Shown one piece after another: positions 46,720-57,050 of a stretch of DNA of 64,000 nt; position 1 is the first letter of the stretch; each line of letters begins with the position of its first letter. A model generated the notes under the pieces. That model did no database searches and had not been told where the DNA came from. It was given only the letters and a program-made list of their open reading frames with translations. A program made the translations under genes and the position numbers. The stretch is taken from NCBI GenBank assembly GCA_001692895.1, contig KV748192.1, positions 2,142,852-2,206,851 of the forward strand, in the 5' to 3' direction. The DNA is from Cenococcum geophilum 1.58 (lineage: Eukaryota > Ascomycota > Dothideomycetes > Gloniales > Gloniaceae).

Positions 46720-48109
46720 ATGTCTTCAGCAATGCAAGCTTTCCTTTCATATCTTCGAGTGCCGGTACTGGCATCATCTGGATTAGCAGCAGTACTCAGC
46801 GGCCTTCTATACTTCAAGCAAAAGTAAGCATCATTGCAGTTTGTCATACCCGAGTATCTCTCTGACAACCGCCAGTGAGATCATTTACCCCAGAAATGTT
46901 CCTGCAGGTGCACGAACCGATGTTCCAAGGCCTTCACAGTTTGGTATTACTGATTTTGAAGAGCTCATGATACCTACGCCAGACGGTGAGTCTCTAAGCG
47001 CCTTCTTTATACGACCCTCAAACAAACAACTTGCGAGAAATACTACACTATTGATGTTCCACGGAAATGCGGGAAATATTGGTTACCGATTGCCAATTGC
47101 TAGGATTTTGGAAGAAGACATGGGCTGTAACGTCCTCATGCTGCAATATCGAGGCTATGGCCTTTCCACTGGAACTCCAAATGAAAAGGGTCTAATGATC
47201 GATGCCCAAACTGGTTTAGATTATATCAGACAGCGAGCTGAACTAAGGGGCACCTGCATCGTTCTTTATGGCCAAAGTTTAGGCGGTGCCGTGAGCATTG
47301 GAATTGCTTCGAGGAATCAGAAGGAGGGTGATATCGCTGGCATCATTCTTGAGAATACTTTTACCTCTATTCGCAAATTAATACCGAGGTAAGACGGCCC
47401 ATTCATGTTTAAGTGTAGGACACTCACAACACGCAGTGCATTTCCTCCAGCTCGTTATCTAGCCCCTTTGTGCCATCAGATATGGCCTAGTGAGGAGACA
47501 CTCTCACAAATCACCAACATCCCAATACTCTTCCTTAGCGGTCTCAAGGATGAGATAGTGCCGTAAGTCTTCTCACATGAATATTCTCGCCTTTTGCTTT
47601 CCCACTAGTCCTGCGCGTGTGAGGCTCTTGAACAAGAACGGTACATAGATATCATGGAGCCCTCTTTAGGAACGAAGTTTCATATGAACGCGATGCTCAA
47701 CACGCGACACTAGAATCACTAGAAAACTCAGGAAAACGTCTCTTTCATGAACCACCAGAGCAGATGAGATTTAATTACTTTTAAAAACACCTTCACAACT
47801 GATTAAAATGTTGGCCTTGCTGCATTCAATCCGCTCTATATAGCCTTGTCCAAATTCATAACACCTCAGCAACGCCCCTTTGCCCTTTCTCAATTATTTA
47901 AGCTCTAGCTAATTATTGAGTTTAGACCGTCGCATATGGCACAGCTCTTCAGAGTCTGTCAAAGTGAAGTAAAAGTTTGGCGGGAGTTTCCCAACGGCAG
48001 TCATAATGACACAGTCGCAGAGCCTGGGTATTTTGACCACATTGAAGGGTTCTTAAAGCAATATGTTGATCGCTATCCTCACTCCCAGTCAGACAAGTTT
48101 GGGAAGTGA
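46720..48109 (+). CDS. bem46: Bem46/ABHD13-like alpha/beta hydrolase
   Basis: Membrane-anchored serine hydrolase of the Bem46 family; the family is linked to cell polarity in fungi, but the substrate is unknown. Exons: 46720-46823, 46876-47388, 47437-47562 and 47926-48109, for 308 aa. The N-terminus has a hydrophobic anchor (VPVLASSGLAAVLSGLLYF, residues about 13-31), then across the intron YFKQNEIIYPRNVP. The nucleophile Ser is in YGQSLGG; HGNAGN forms the oxyanion side. The acid is Asp in SGLKDEIVP and the base is His in PNGSHNDT, so the triad is complete. The last intron is 363 nt against 52 and 48 for the others. It must be removed to join VP to PSHMAQLF and restore the His. Confidence 0.93.
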
Positions 48110-48662
48110 TGCTTGTAATTGTCTTTAAGAAGATTCTCCCCGTCTGCCTATTCTCGATTAACTACGCTGAGACTTTCGAGGATTCCAGAATTGGCCCGAC
48201 ACTAGCAATGCTCTCCATGCGCTAGTGGAAGACGACACTAGAGCTTTTTCGGGCTATAGAGTACCGGCGTTGTTCTTGCTTATCAGTTCTCGCTAGGTAC
48301 ACCGTCAGCAGTAGTATGTTCAGTGCAAGCTTATGCTAACGTACTAGTAGGGTTTGGGTCCTGTTGTTGCACGCTCGTATACGTTAGCAGTGGCCAATCA
48401 TTCGAACCCAGGCAGCTTTCGAAGTTCATGACCTTTGCAACCCCTTGTTTTCTGGCCATTCTCTTAGTCTCCAAGCTTGGCTCTAAGAACCATTCCCTAG
48501 CGACACTCTGTCACGAAATTGTTAGTTTGTTATCAAATTCCGCCTTACACACTATATAAGCCCCAGTAGCTCACTACATCTGCCGTGACAAATTCTCAAT
48601 CTTCCAGCTCTTTCCAGCTTTTTCGTGGAACCAATAGTCATTATTCTTTTTCTCAATAAACC
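48110..48662. other. 3' flank of the Bem46-like gene
   Basis: Host-like base composition. A 78-codon ORF on plus (48323-48559) has no recognisable content, and nothing else is supported. Confidence 0.4.
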
Positions 48663-48862
48663 CACCCCTAAGAAGAATTTTCTGTTAGGGAAAAGGGGGT
48701 AAAACGACAAATAAATCCACCTCTAGCTCGCTAGGCAGTAAGAATTAGGTCTTAAGAGTTAGGAAATTAATTCTTTTTAATGGAAAGATAGGTATGCGTA
48801 AGTTTTAAAGTGTGGCGCTACCTTTTAGTAAGGTTGCATGTGCGGTAAAAGGTTTATATCTT
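48663..48862. repeat. Repeat shared with 650-865
   Basis: About 200 bp matching 650-865 in the same orientation, with differences mostly of the C/T and G/A kind. It marks the left edge of the second transposon block. Confidence 0.7.
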
Positions 48863-49150
48863 TTACTACTTAGTTACGCCTTAATATCTAGATCTAGCTA
48901 TATGTAAGGTGATAAGCTCCGCACTACTCAGCCACATAAACCTATAAAAGGTAAACGAGTGACTAGCTTAATGCTAGGCACGGCTATGCGGAACAATATA
49001 TATAGGCGAGGTGACTTCGTTACCTGACATTATATCTAAATAGGGATATAGTCTAAGGCAAGTGCTTATTCTTTTTTAGGGTTATACCTTTTAAGTCTTT
49101 AGTATAGGCCTTCGTCTATAAATATAAGGTTAATTAATAATTTATTGCTT
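48863..49150 (-). pseudogene. LINE endonuclease C-terminal fragment
   Basis: The minus strand around 49140-49030 reads INLIFIDEGLY then RLKRYNPKKE, the region after the endonuclease domain. It is collinear with 52600-53150 of the larger LINE copy. Unlike that copy it lacks the solo LTR, so it serves as an empty site. The tail of the adjacent LINE begins near 49150. Confidence 0.6.
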
Positions 49151-50064
49151 ATTTATTGCTTAACGTCCGATTTGGATCCCTATTGGGCCCACGCGGACTA
49201 CTCCTTATGTATATGTGGGGAGAAAACTCCATTTGAGAAAACCCCGTGATCTATCTCCCCGCCTTTTAGGACTTGCCTACGAGGCGCCTGCGAGGCGCCT
49301 GTGAGTCACCTATGGTGCTCCTACTACTTTGCTTTTTAACCTCCTTAGGAACTACTGCTGCCGTAATAAGCCTACGGACGCGCTAGTATCGCAAACTTTA
49401 CTTTACTACTATAGAGTTATTAGGGGGCGCCCGTTGCTCGCCCCCCTACCCTCTATTACTATTTCCCTTATAACCCGGAACTAGTTTAGTATATTTTAGC
49501 TAATAAGCCACTAGGTAACCGCCTTAAGGCCTTTTTATATTAAGAGTAGTATATTATAGTTCTCTATACTAGCTACTAAAAGTATTGCTTCTTAGTTGGT
49601 ATATAAGGGGCATAACAGTATTATATGTTTTGGTGTCTGTTTTAGCCAGCCATATTTGTATCTTAGGCTACCTACTAGGATACCTACCCGGTAGAGCTAG
49701 TCTTTTAGTCCTATTATTCCTATTCTTAAGAGTGTCGCCATTATATTTTCTACCTTTATTAGGCCTTCTCGGAGCCCTAGAGTGTTTACCCCCTATAGCA
49801 TTAACTATACTACGGCTTAGGTTTCTTTTACCTTAGTCAGCCTCTATACCTTTAACTCCTATATACCTCTCTAGCGTTAGTCTAACCAGTATTGTATTGC
49901 GGTAGATAGTTTCCTAGCGTTCTTTTATACTCTGTTTTAGCTCCTTTCTCTCTCTTACTATTATCTTTACTGGCCTTTTACGCGTCTCCCTTCCTCCTCT
50001 ATATAGGCCTGGGCCCTAAAGCAGCACTATTCTTTTTCTACTTTCTTTACCTGTTTCTCTAATA

Positions 50065-50506
50065 ACGTTTTAGCTACCTAGTCGAGCCAGCTACCTAGTC
50101 GAGCCACCCCAAAACACATCAAAATCTACCAACTTTAACCTTTTATAACTCCACCCTTATTAAAGATATTTAAATGAAAATTTAAATATAGCTACTTATA
50201 TATAGAGGTATTCTATTTATAATATTTTTTAAAATGGTATTATATATTTAAGCTAATAAATACTTAATAAAAGCCTATATAACCTAAAAGGGACCGAATT
50301 AAGTAATAAATAAAAATAATAATGTAATACTCTTTTAAAAATATTATAAATAGAATACCTTTATATATAAGCAGCTATATTTAAATTTTTATTTAAATAT
50401 CTTTAATAGGGGTGGAGTTATAAAAGGTTAAAGTTGGTAGATTTTGATGTGTTTTTGGGGCGGCTTGACCAGGTAGCCGGCTGGCTCGACTGGGTGGCTA
50501 AAACGT
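50065..50506. mobile_element. 442-bp MITE with about 170-bp inverted repeats
   Basis: The ends are ACGTTTTAGC at 50065 and GCTAAAACGT ending at 50506, flanked by TA on both sides. The arms are long: left ccaaaacacatcaaaatcta and gttataaaaggttaaag-type blocks reappear inverted on the right up to the central about 80 bp. The left end contains a tandem pair of gctacctagtcgagcca. Size, TA target and lack of coding capacity fit a Tc1/mariner-type MITE inserted in the LINE. Confidence 0.88.
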
Positions 50507-52714
50507 TATATCTTCCCTACTTTAGGGTTATTGGTTTATTCTCCTATGGGGCGCCCTAGGGTCCCTCTATAGTTTATTTAGGCGTGTCTTAATATACTTT
50601 ATAATATTAGAGTTGCGTTTATTTTAGGCCCTTTGCATTATAGCGGCTTTAATATATAGTTATAGGGGGGGATATTGGCTTCCTTTTTAAGCAGTGCTGT
50701 GGCCGTTCGCTTATATCCGCCTGTTATACTCTAGAGGTAGGCTGTTTAGACCTTTTGGAGTGGTTTAAGGAGTGACTTAGGGGGGCCTTTTTTAGATTCT
50801 CTAATGGCCTAAATACTGGACCTATACGTTATGGTTGGCCGGACAACTACTATATATAGTAGGCGTAACCTCTAGAAGCATAGGCCCTATATAAAATTAA
50901 CGATCCTAGATAATGCGATGTACTATACTTAGCCCTTATAGGCCACTTGCGCCGTATATACGCTCCACTAGAGCTTACTGTCTACCTATACTCCTAATAC
51001 CCTTAGGCCCTAAACTAGTTAACCCCTAAAGCCTTAAATACGGATTATATGCTAGAGATCTGCAGATTAATTGCGTTTTCTTATAAAATAGATTAGCTAG
51101 TATTTCTCTAGTAAGAATTAAACTCTATATTGTCTTACCCATTCTATATAGGTATTATAAGCTTTCTCTAATATTCTGCAATTCTCTACGGCTAATAGCC
51201 CGTATATAATTAGGTTTATATTATCAACAAAGCCTATCCCCTAGGTTGCCCCTTTCTTAAAGGAGTTAAGCAGGTTACTTATAAAGAAAAGAAAGAGTAT
51301 AGGCGAGAGGGGTAATCCTTATAGTATTCCTATTATAACTGCAATAGGGGGGCTCTGGTATCTGCTAAAGACTAATAATATTTCTTTCTAACCTATAAAC
51401 CCTTAGACAAATTATACAATCTATTATAGGAAGCCTTTTGCCCTAAGGATGTATAGAAGACGCTCGTAGGGTATATTATTATAGGCGCCACTAATATCTA
51501 GGCTAAGCATTAATACTATAAAGTCCCTTCNCATCGCCNATNNAGATTTAATNGTGGNAGCGAGTAGCGTAAGNNCTAATAGTATTAAGCGGTTCTTTCT
51601 TGCCCCTATTTAGCTCTATAGTAGTAGGGCGTATTCCTTAGCCGTATCTACTATACGGTCCGCTATTACCTTTTCTAAGATCTTACTAAGGGTGTTTTCT
51701 AAGGTAATAGGGCGGTAGCTTCCTAGGATTAAGTAATCTACTTTACCTTCTTTTTATAGGATAACTATCGTTATAGATCTTCTAAGACGTAGGTAGTAGC
51801 CTATAGCAAAGCATACTCTAGCTACATCTATAAGCTAGGGTGCTATAAGTAGTCTATAGGTCTTTAAGGCCTTATTTAGAATCCCATCTGGACCTAGTAC
51901 TATATTATTTAAAAGGCGGCTAATAGTTCTAGCCATTTCCTCTATTATTATATCGCTGTTAACCTATAGGCGAGTCACCAGTGCTTTACCCGTAATATTA
52001 CTAAGGTCTACTAGAGCTAATTAGGGGAAGAACCTCTCTATAAGGATCTTTACCTTCTTATCATTATTGTTAGTGGCCTATAATTCCCCTACTCTTTATA
52101 AGGGTAGTAGGTGTAAGTCTTCTGCTAATCGCCCTACCTTTTTCTTTACCTATTTTGCTATAGCCCACAGGCCCTTATTATAGGGGAGGCTTAGGTTAAA
52201 AGTATGCTTATTTATAAATTATCTCTAATTGTTCCTTGCTTCTTTTTTTAGGGTATTCTTTAACTAGTTTCTTATATCTTTATATTATCTCTTATCTTTA
52301 AGGTTATAGCTACTTAAGTATTTCCTTCTTACTCGTCGTTGGCTAGCTATAAGAACTACGCATTATGCAGACTATACGTATTACATATAGGGGCTTAATC
52401 TTAAGACCGGGCAGTGCTCTTCTAGCCTGTTTTTAATCGCTACCTAAATCCTTTTTAGTCTTTAGTTAATTTCCTTAAGGGTGGCTAATAAGCCTCGCTT
52501 ATTTAGTATTAGGTGGATTTCTTCTAGGTCTTAGAGTTGTTATTCTACTATATTAAGGAAACTATCTGCCTTAAGCATCCTTATTGCGTATCTTTTGCTA
52601 TTTAGTTGCGCCTTAATATCTAAATCTAGCTGTATCTAGATGGGGATATAGTTTAAGGTAAGTGCCTATTTTTTTTTTTGTGTTGTACCTTTTGAGTCTC
52701 TGGTATAGGCCTTT

Positions 52715-53118
52715 TATTAATTTGCGTAAGCGGAGGTCGGAGGACGACAGGGTAAACGATGTAGTGAAGTAAGTGAAGTGGATGAACTTGATGCAATTGA
52801 TAATGTCTATCTACGGGGGATCGAGTCTCTATATACCTGGAAGACCCTAGTTCCAGAACGTCTACGTTCCGTCTCGTATTCTAATACGTTACCTAATATA
52901 CTAGGTAATACGTTACCTAATACACTAGGTAATACATTACCTAATACACTAGGTAATACGTTACCTAATACACTAGCTAATACACTAGCTAATACTATCT
53001 AATACACTAGTTAATATACTAGCTGATACCATCTAATACACCGCGTAAAGCCGTAGGGTTCTTCCAGGGTGTTCTTATATAATGCTTACATAAGCAATAT
53101 CAGAGATTATTATTAATA
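52715..53118 (-). mobile_element. Solo copia LTR (404 bp)
   Basis: On plus it starts TATTAATTTGCG and ends TTATTAATA, flanked by the perfect 5-bp duplication ccttt (52710-52714 and 53119-53123). It has the shortest 24-bp array of the eight LTRs. The related LINE fragment at 49060-49130 shows the unoccupied site. Confidence 0.92.
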
Positions 53119-53445
53119 CCTTTATCTATAAATATAAGGTTAATTGTGCTTTTAGCGGGTCCTTATTACTATATAATTGCTCTAGGGGGGGTGGCCAGCT
53201 TAAGGCCCTAGGTGTTTATAGCTTTTAGTAGGCACTCTACCTATCGTTTAGCAGCAATATAGATACCCCCCTACCGCGGGTGGTAGAGGTTCATATCTCC
53301 TAATAAAATAGACTCTATACCTTTGGTTTTAAATAGGCTTATTACTAATATAATATTCTCTGTTTATAGGACCCCTTTAACCCTAGGGTTATATATATTA
53401 ATAATTTATACCGGTCCTCTATATGTCTAAATTATTATAACTACA

Positions 53446-55206
53446 GCCCGCGAAGCCCTACTGCACGCATCCACGTCGCCGCGGGTGGAAACATCATCGG
53501 GAAATCATTCCCTATGATGGCTAAGTGCAGAGGCGATGGAGGAGAGCCGTCGCAGCGCGCGCAGCGCGCTGGTGTTGCGACTCTGTGGTATTAAGCCTGC
53601 GACGCGTATATCACCCTTAACAACACTAGGAGTCCTACTGCCCCTACTTAGGGCTTCTGCCATACCATCTAGGGGGGCCATTAAGGGAAACTAGGATACG
53701 AAAACCGCCTAACGTATAACTACCTGGCTCGCAGCCAGGCCCGAAACTGGCCTTATTTAGCCAGTTAATGTAAACGCGCCCTAGGCGTATAACAGGACAC
53801 CCTTAGGCTTATACTAGCTCTAAGACTAAGAGGATATAGCGAGGGTATAGGGAACCTCTTTTTATAAGAACTTGTTAAGGTTAACGCGTCGCAGATACTT
53901 TATACGAAACTTATTAAGGCCCCAAAGCTACCGCAAAGAACTTGTTAAGGCCCTACCTAGAGAACTTATTAAGGCCCCTCTATAAGGGCCTATCTAGTAT
54001 CCGGTATACCTAGGTAACTCAAAAGAGGGTCTTAATAGGCGTGGTACGCGCGACCTGGACAATAGCGATGCGATAGCAACGTAACGGCGACGCGATAGCG
54101 ACCAGACGGCTTAATAAGGTAGAAACACGGGTAAAGCTCTAGGCAGCGGAAACACAGGCCAGCTTCGACGGCCCTATAGCGTACAACTTAGTCGACTCAT
54201 AGGTAACTTATAGGAGGGTCTTAATAGGCGTAGTGCACGTAACCTAATGCGTATATATATAAGGCAACTTATAGGAGGGTCTTAATAGGCGTAGTGCACG
54301 TAACTTAATGCATATATATAGGGGAGGCTATAGGGGAAACACAGGCCAGTCGGATAAGGTCTTAATAGTTAGAGATACAGGCTAGCTTATAAAAGGGGGG
54401 GATATAAGCTTAGTTAGTAGGAGAGGGGGGAGTAGGTTGTCCGGTGCGGGACCTAGTATCTCTACAGCCCCTCTCCTATAAGACACGGTCGGCCTATTAT
54501 AAGGAGACTCTTATAGATAACGCGAAATAGGAACCTCCCATAGGGCGTAGTGCGTAGTAGCTACTGCTAGCTCTAAGGACCTTACCCCTTAGCTAGGCTC
54601 TGACCCTTAGTGCACCTAATAGGCAGGTAGGATTACGTCCTAGCCGGAGAGACTACTATATAGCTTAAGAGAACGGATACGCGTATTGGTATATTAATAG
54701 ACGGAACCGTCCGTCTCTAGGGCGGTACGCTAGTAAGATATACTTAAGAAGCAAATAGGAGTTACTTAGGCAGGAAGGTTTTAGCTAGGCTTAACTGTAG
54801 AAAGTGCGCCTAAGTCTGCATTGCAGGATGCAGCCACAACGCCTTTATAGGATTACGCTAGTAGGCGCGTAAGACAGGAGTTGCGACCCCTAGAAATGGC
54901 AGCTTATGCCTATACCAGCGGAAATAATAGAAAAGGCGTAAAACTAAAGGCTATAGAAGGCTCCCAAGCTATATAAAAGCGTACTAACTCTAGAAGGAGA
55001 CTCTTATACAGACTGCTAGGGGGTAGACTGGTACTTAGACTAATAACCCATTATAAAATATCTAAAAGAATGGTGAAATTCCCTATACGAGTGGTAGTGG
55101 CAGCTAACTACTTGCAGACTAGGACTAAAGCACTAGAAAACTAAGGTAGAGGCTTAAATAAGCAGGTATATTAAACTCTACTATATTACTAGCTAATATA
55201 TAACTA
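53446..55206 (+). mobile_element. GC-richer retroposon, copy 2, 3'-truncated and mutated
   Basis: Starts gcccgcgaagccctactgca exactly as copy 1 and follows it to about 55206 (cag-to-tag and cgc-to-tgc type changes throughout). It lacks the hairpin minisatellite and the LINE-like 3' tail. It retains a diverged form of the 165-bp repeat region (54010-54330). At 55207 it joins a short piece of LINE 3' sequence (gccttaaggcctttttatat), matching about 49510-49550. Confidence 0.8.
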
Positions 55207-55883
55207 CCTACCGCCTTAAGGCCTTTTTATATTAAGAGTAGTGGATCCAAAAGGAGCTCTTGCTGCACCTAGCCCAAAAAGACCAAAACCAACCAAAAGA
55301 ACCCTGAAAAACACCTAGAGAATCCCCCTAAGATATATACATCGCAGGGGAGGCACACGTTAAACGACGGTGGCTTACACTTGCGCGCGACCGCTAGAAC
55401 TACGCCTAGCAATGGCCCTCTACAATAAAGACGGGCGAATACTATACTATAAAGCGGAAATACCTCTATTAAGAAGGCATCTAATAAAATATAAAGCCTA
55501 TTAAATGCGTCTAGTATCTAAAATTGTGGGGGAGTAACCGTTAGCTATAATAAACTAATATAGCTAGTAGAATAGCTCCGCCAGTCTAGCGAACCTTAGG
55601 CGCCCCTCTAGTAAACCCTTAATTAAATCCTCTAACGGCTAAGCAAAATTAAAAATAAGTATAACCCCCCCTTACCGGCGAACCGCACCTAGGCCGCTAT
55701 AGTTGCGCTTTTATAGTATAGGGAACCTACCCCCCTTAAGTTAATAACCGGGTATATAATTATAATATAACTAAATATAAAATAAGTAGAGGGGCTTAGG
55801 GGATAATTAGAAATAGAAGTCCTTATAGAAATACGTAAAGAGGTCTATAACGCTATTATAGTCTAACACCTTAAGAGCGAAGA
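55207..55883 (+). pseudogene. LINE ORF1-like fragment, left half
   Basis: After a 37-bp LINE 3' piece, the plus strand from about 55245 has an interrupted frame (DPKGALAAPSPKRPKPTKR, then LAMALYNKDGRILYYKAEIP). The frame runs up to the gypsy target site and continues across it at 63867 with VKERAIRVENRLGKRISIKV. Low-complexity basic N-terminus and position suggest the gag-like ORF1 of a LINE; identification is tentative. Confidence 0.5.
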
Positions 55884-55888
55884 CATTA

Positions 55889-56314
55889 TGTAACGGAACC
55901 TTGTAGCAAGAACTACGATGGGCTCGTTATTGGGCTAGGTGTGTAGGAAATGCAAGTACAAAAGTTAACAACGTAATAACAACTGGTGGAGTGGTTGCCC
56001 AACAGATTAACTCTAATTGTATTCTGAGAATTACTATAAGGAAGGAACTATTTAGGTAGGGACTAAGGGTCCTTAAATATACAACCGTACTCCTATAAAA
56101 TCCTTCTTATATATAATATATGTGTGCTCTATCTACTCTGTTATAGATCCTATAAATCACACAGATTATACAGATTATATTATATAACCTTAGTTACCAT
56201 TCCTCGTTATATAGTTCTATCGGCTCCATTCTAAACCGTGCCTGTATTAACTAACTAGCTTCTTCTATCTTTTCTCCAAGTAGTTATAACATCGTACTTA
56301 AAGCGTCCGTAACA
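55889..56314 (-). repeat. Gypsy 3' LTR (426 bp)
   Basis: On plus it starts TGTAACGGAACC and ends GTCCGTAACA. It is the downstream LTR in the coding direction and contains the end of the extra reading frame (stop at 56196-56194). Confidence 0.93.
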
Positions 56315-57050
56315 CCATCTCCCTCCTCTTTATCTTCGTCCTTAAAGATTTAAAACATCTCCAAGTTATTCGCTAGAGGTGTAATGTCCGTTTAATTAAT
56401 TTGGTTAACATCGTTACTTATTATACCTAAAGCAATTTCTTCTTCCTTGACTGCTTGTTGTGCTCGCACTATTGCTATAATACTATCTCTTGGTGAGATT
56501 ATACCGTCTCCGTGTTCTCGCTGTTTGAGAGAGGGGTTAGTTTATATTATATTGGCGAACCCATCTTCGCGACAACCGTCCTCTTGCTTAGAGTATACTA
56601 AAGCAAATATTCGTTTATCTTGTAACGTTTGCTCTACTTCTAACGCTAAATATACGCGACCTATTACTCTTAATAGTTATCTAGTTCCCTAATTAATTTG
56701 TCTTAGGGTCTTATATTTAATCTGCTGCTGCGCGGCTAGATAATAAACTGTTTATTGCTTTTGCTAAATTACGCCGATCTTAAGACGCTAAATAGGAGGC
56801 TGCTGATGCTTAGTAACGGGCTCTTGAGTCTTATTTGGCGGCGTCCGCTTAACTAATCCGTCTTAAGAAGGTACGCGAGAAGGTCTATTCTAAGGAGTAG
56901 AAACTTGTGGAATAAGGTTTATAGGAACTTAGTAATAAAAGAACGGATTCTCTTCTAATAGAAAAGGAAATAGATCTAAGTAGTTTAGTAACTGCTCTTC
57001 TTAGGTCCCCCTTAGGTGACTTATTCTTTAGCAATCCTTCTTTATTAATA
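56194..57050 (-). pseudogene. Extra reading frame downstream of the chromodomain, ending in the LTR
   Basis: About 280 codons on minus follow the chromodomain. The frame is broken only by TAA/TAG at likely Gln/Trp codons and otherwise reads a Gln-rich part (AAQQQIKYKTLRQIN), a middle with VYLALEVEQTLQDKRIFALV and an acidic-to-basic end (FKDEDKEEGDGV, then FRMEPIELYNEEW) before a TAA at 56196-56194 within the LTR. It could be the C-terminus of the polyprotein or a separate ORF. I do not recognise the domain. Confidence 0.45.

Larger units (their letters stand above)
49151..53445 (-). pseudogene. Degraded LINE on the minus strand (endonuclease, RT, 3' end)
   Basis: Reading leftward: the endonuclease with ESILLGDMNLYHP (about 53300) and STINLIFIDKG (about 53140), then RT with GPDGI and SYRPITLENTLSKILEKVI (about 51910-51650) and DISGAYNNIPYERLLYILRAKG (about 51500-51430), PLSPILF (about 51300), and a C-terminal part to about 49400. 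The 3' end near 49150 has repeated aagcaataaat on the minus strand. Many TAA/TAG codons and N positions (51530-51576) interrupt it. It carries a MITE (50065-50506) and a solo copia LTR (52715-53118). The 5' part is lost at 53446, where the GC-richer element starts. Confidence 0.75.

Noticed and set aside
47609..47648. Short alternative third-to-fourth exon of the Bem46-like gene
   Set aside because: It would delete the catalytic His and end early; the 47926 acceptor gives the family sequence PPSHMAQLF. Kept only as a possible isoform.
15500..53010. Open frames with NTLGDTLPDTLGDT or VSGNVSPSVSGNV repeats in the LTRs
   Set aside because: Both strands are open because of the 24-bp LTR minisatellite; position and recurrence in all LTRs show they are not proteins.
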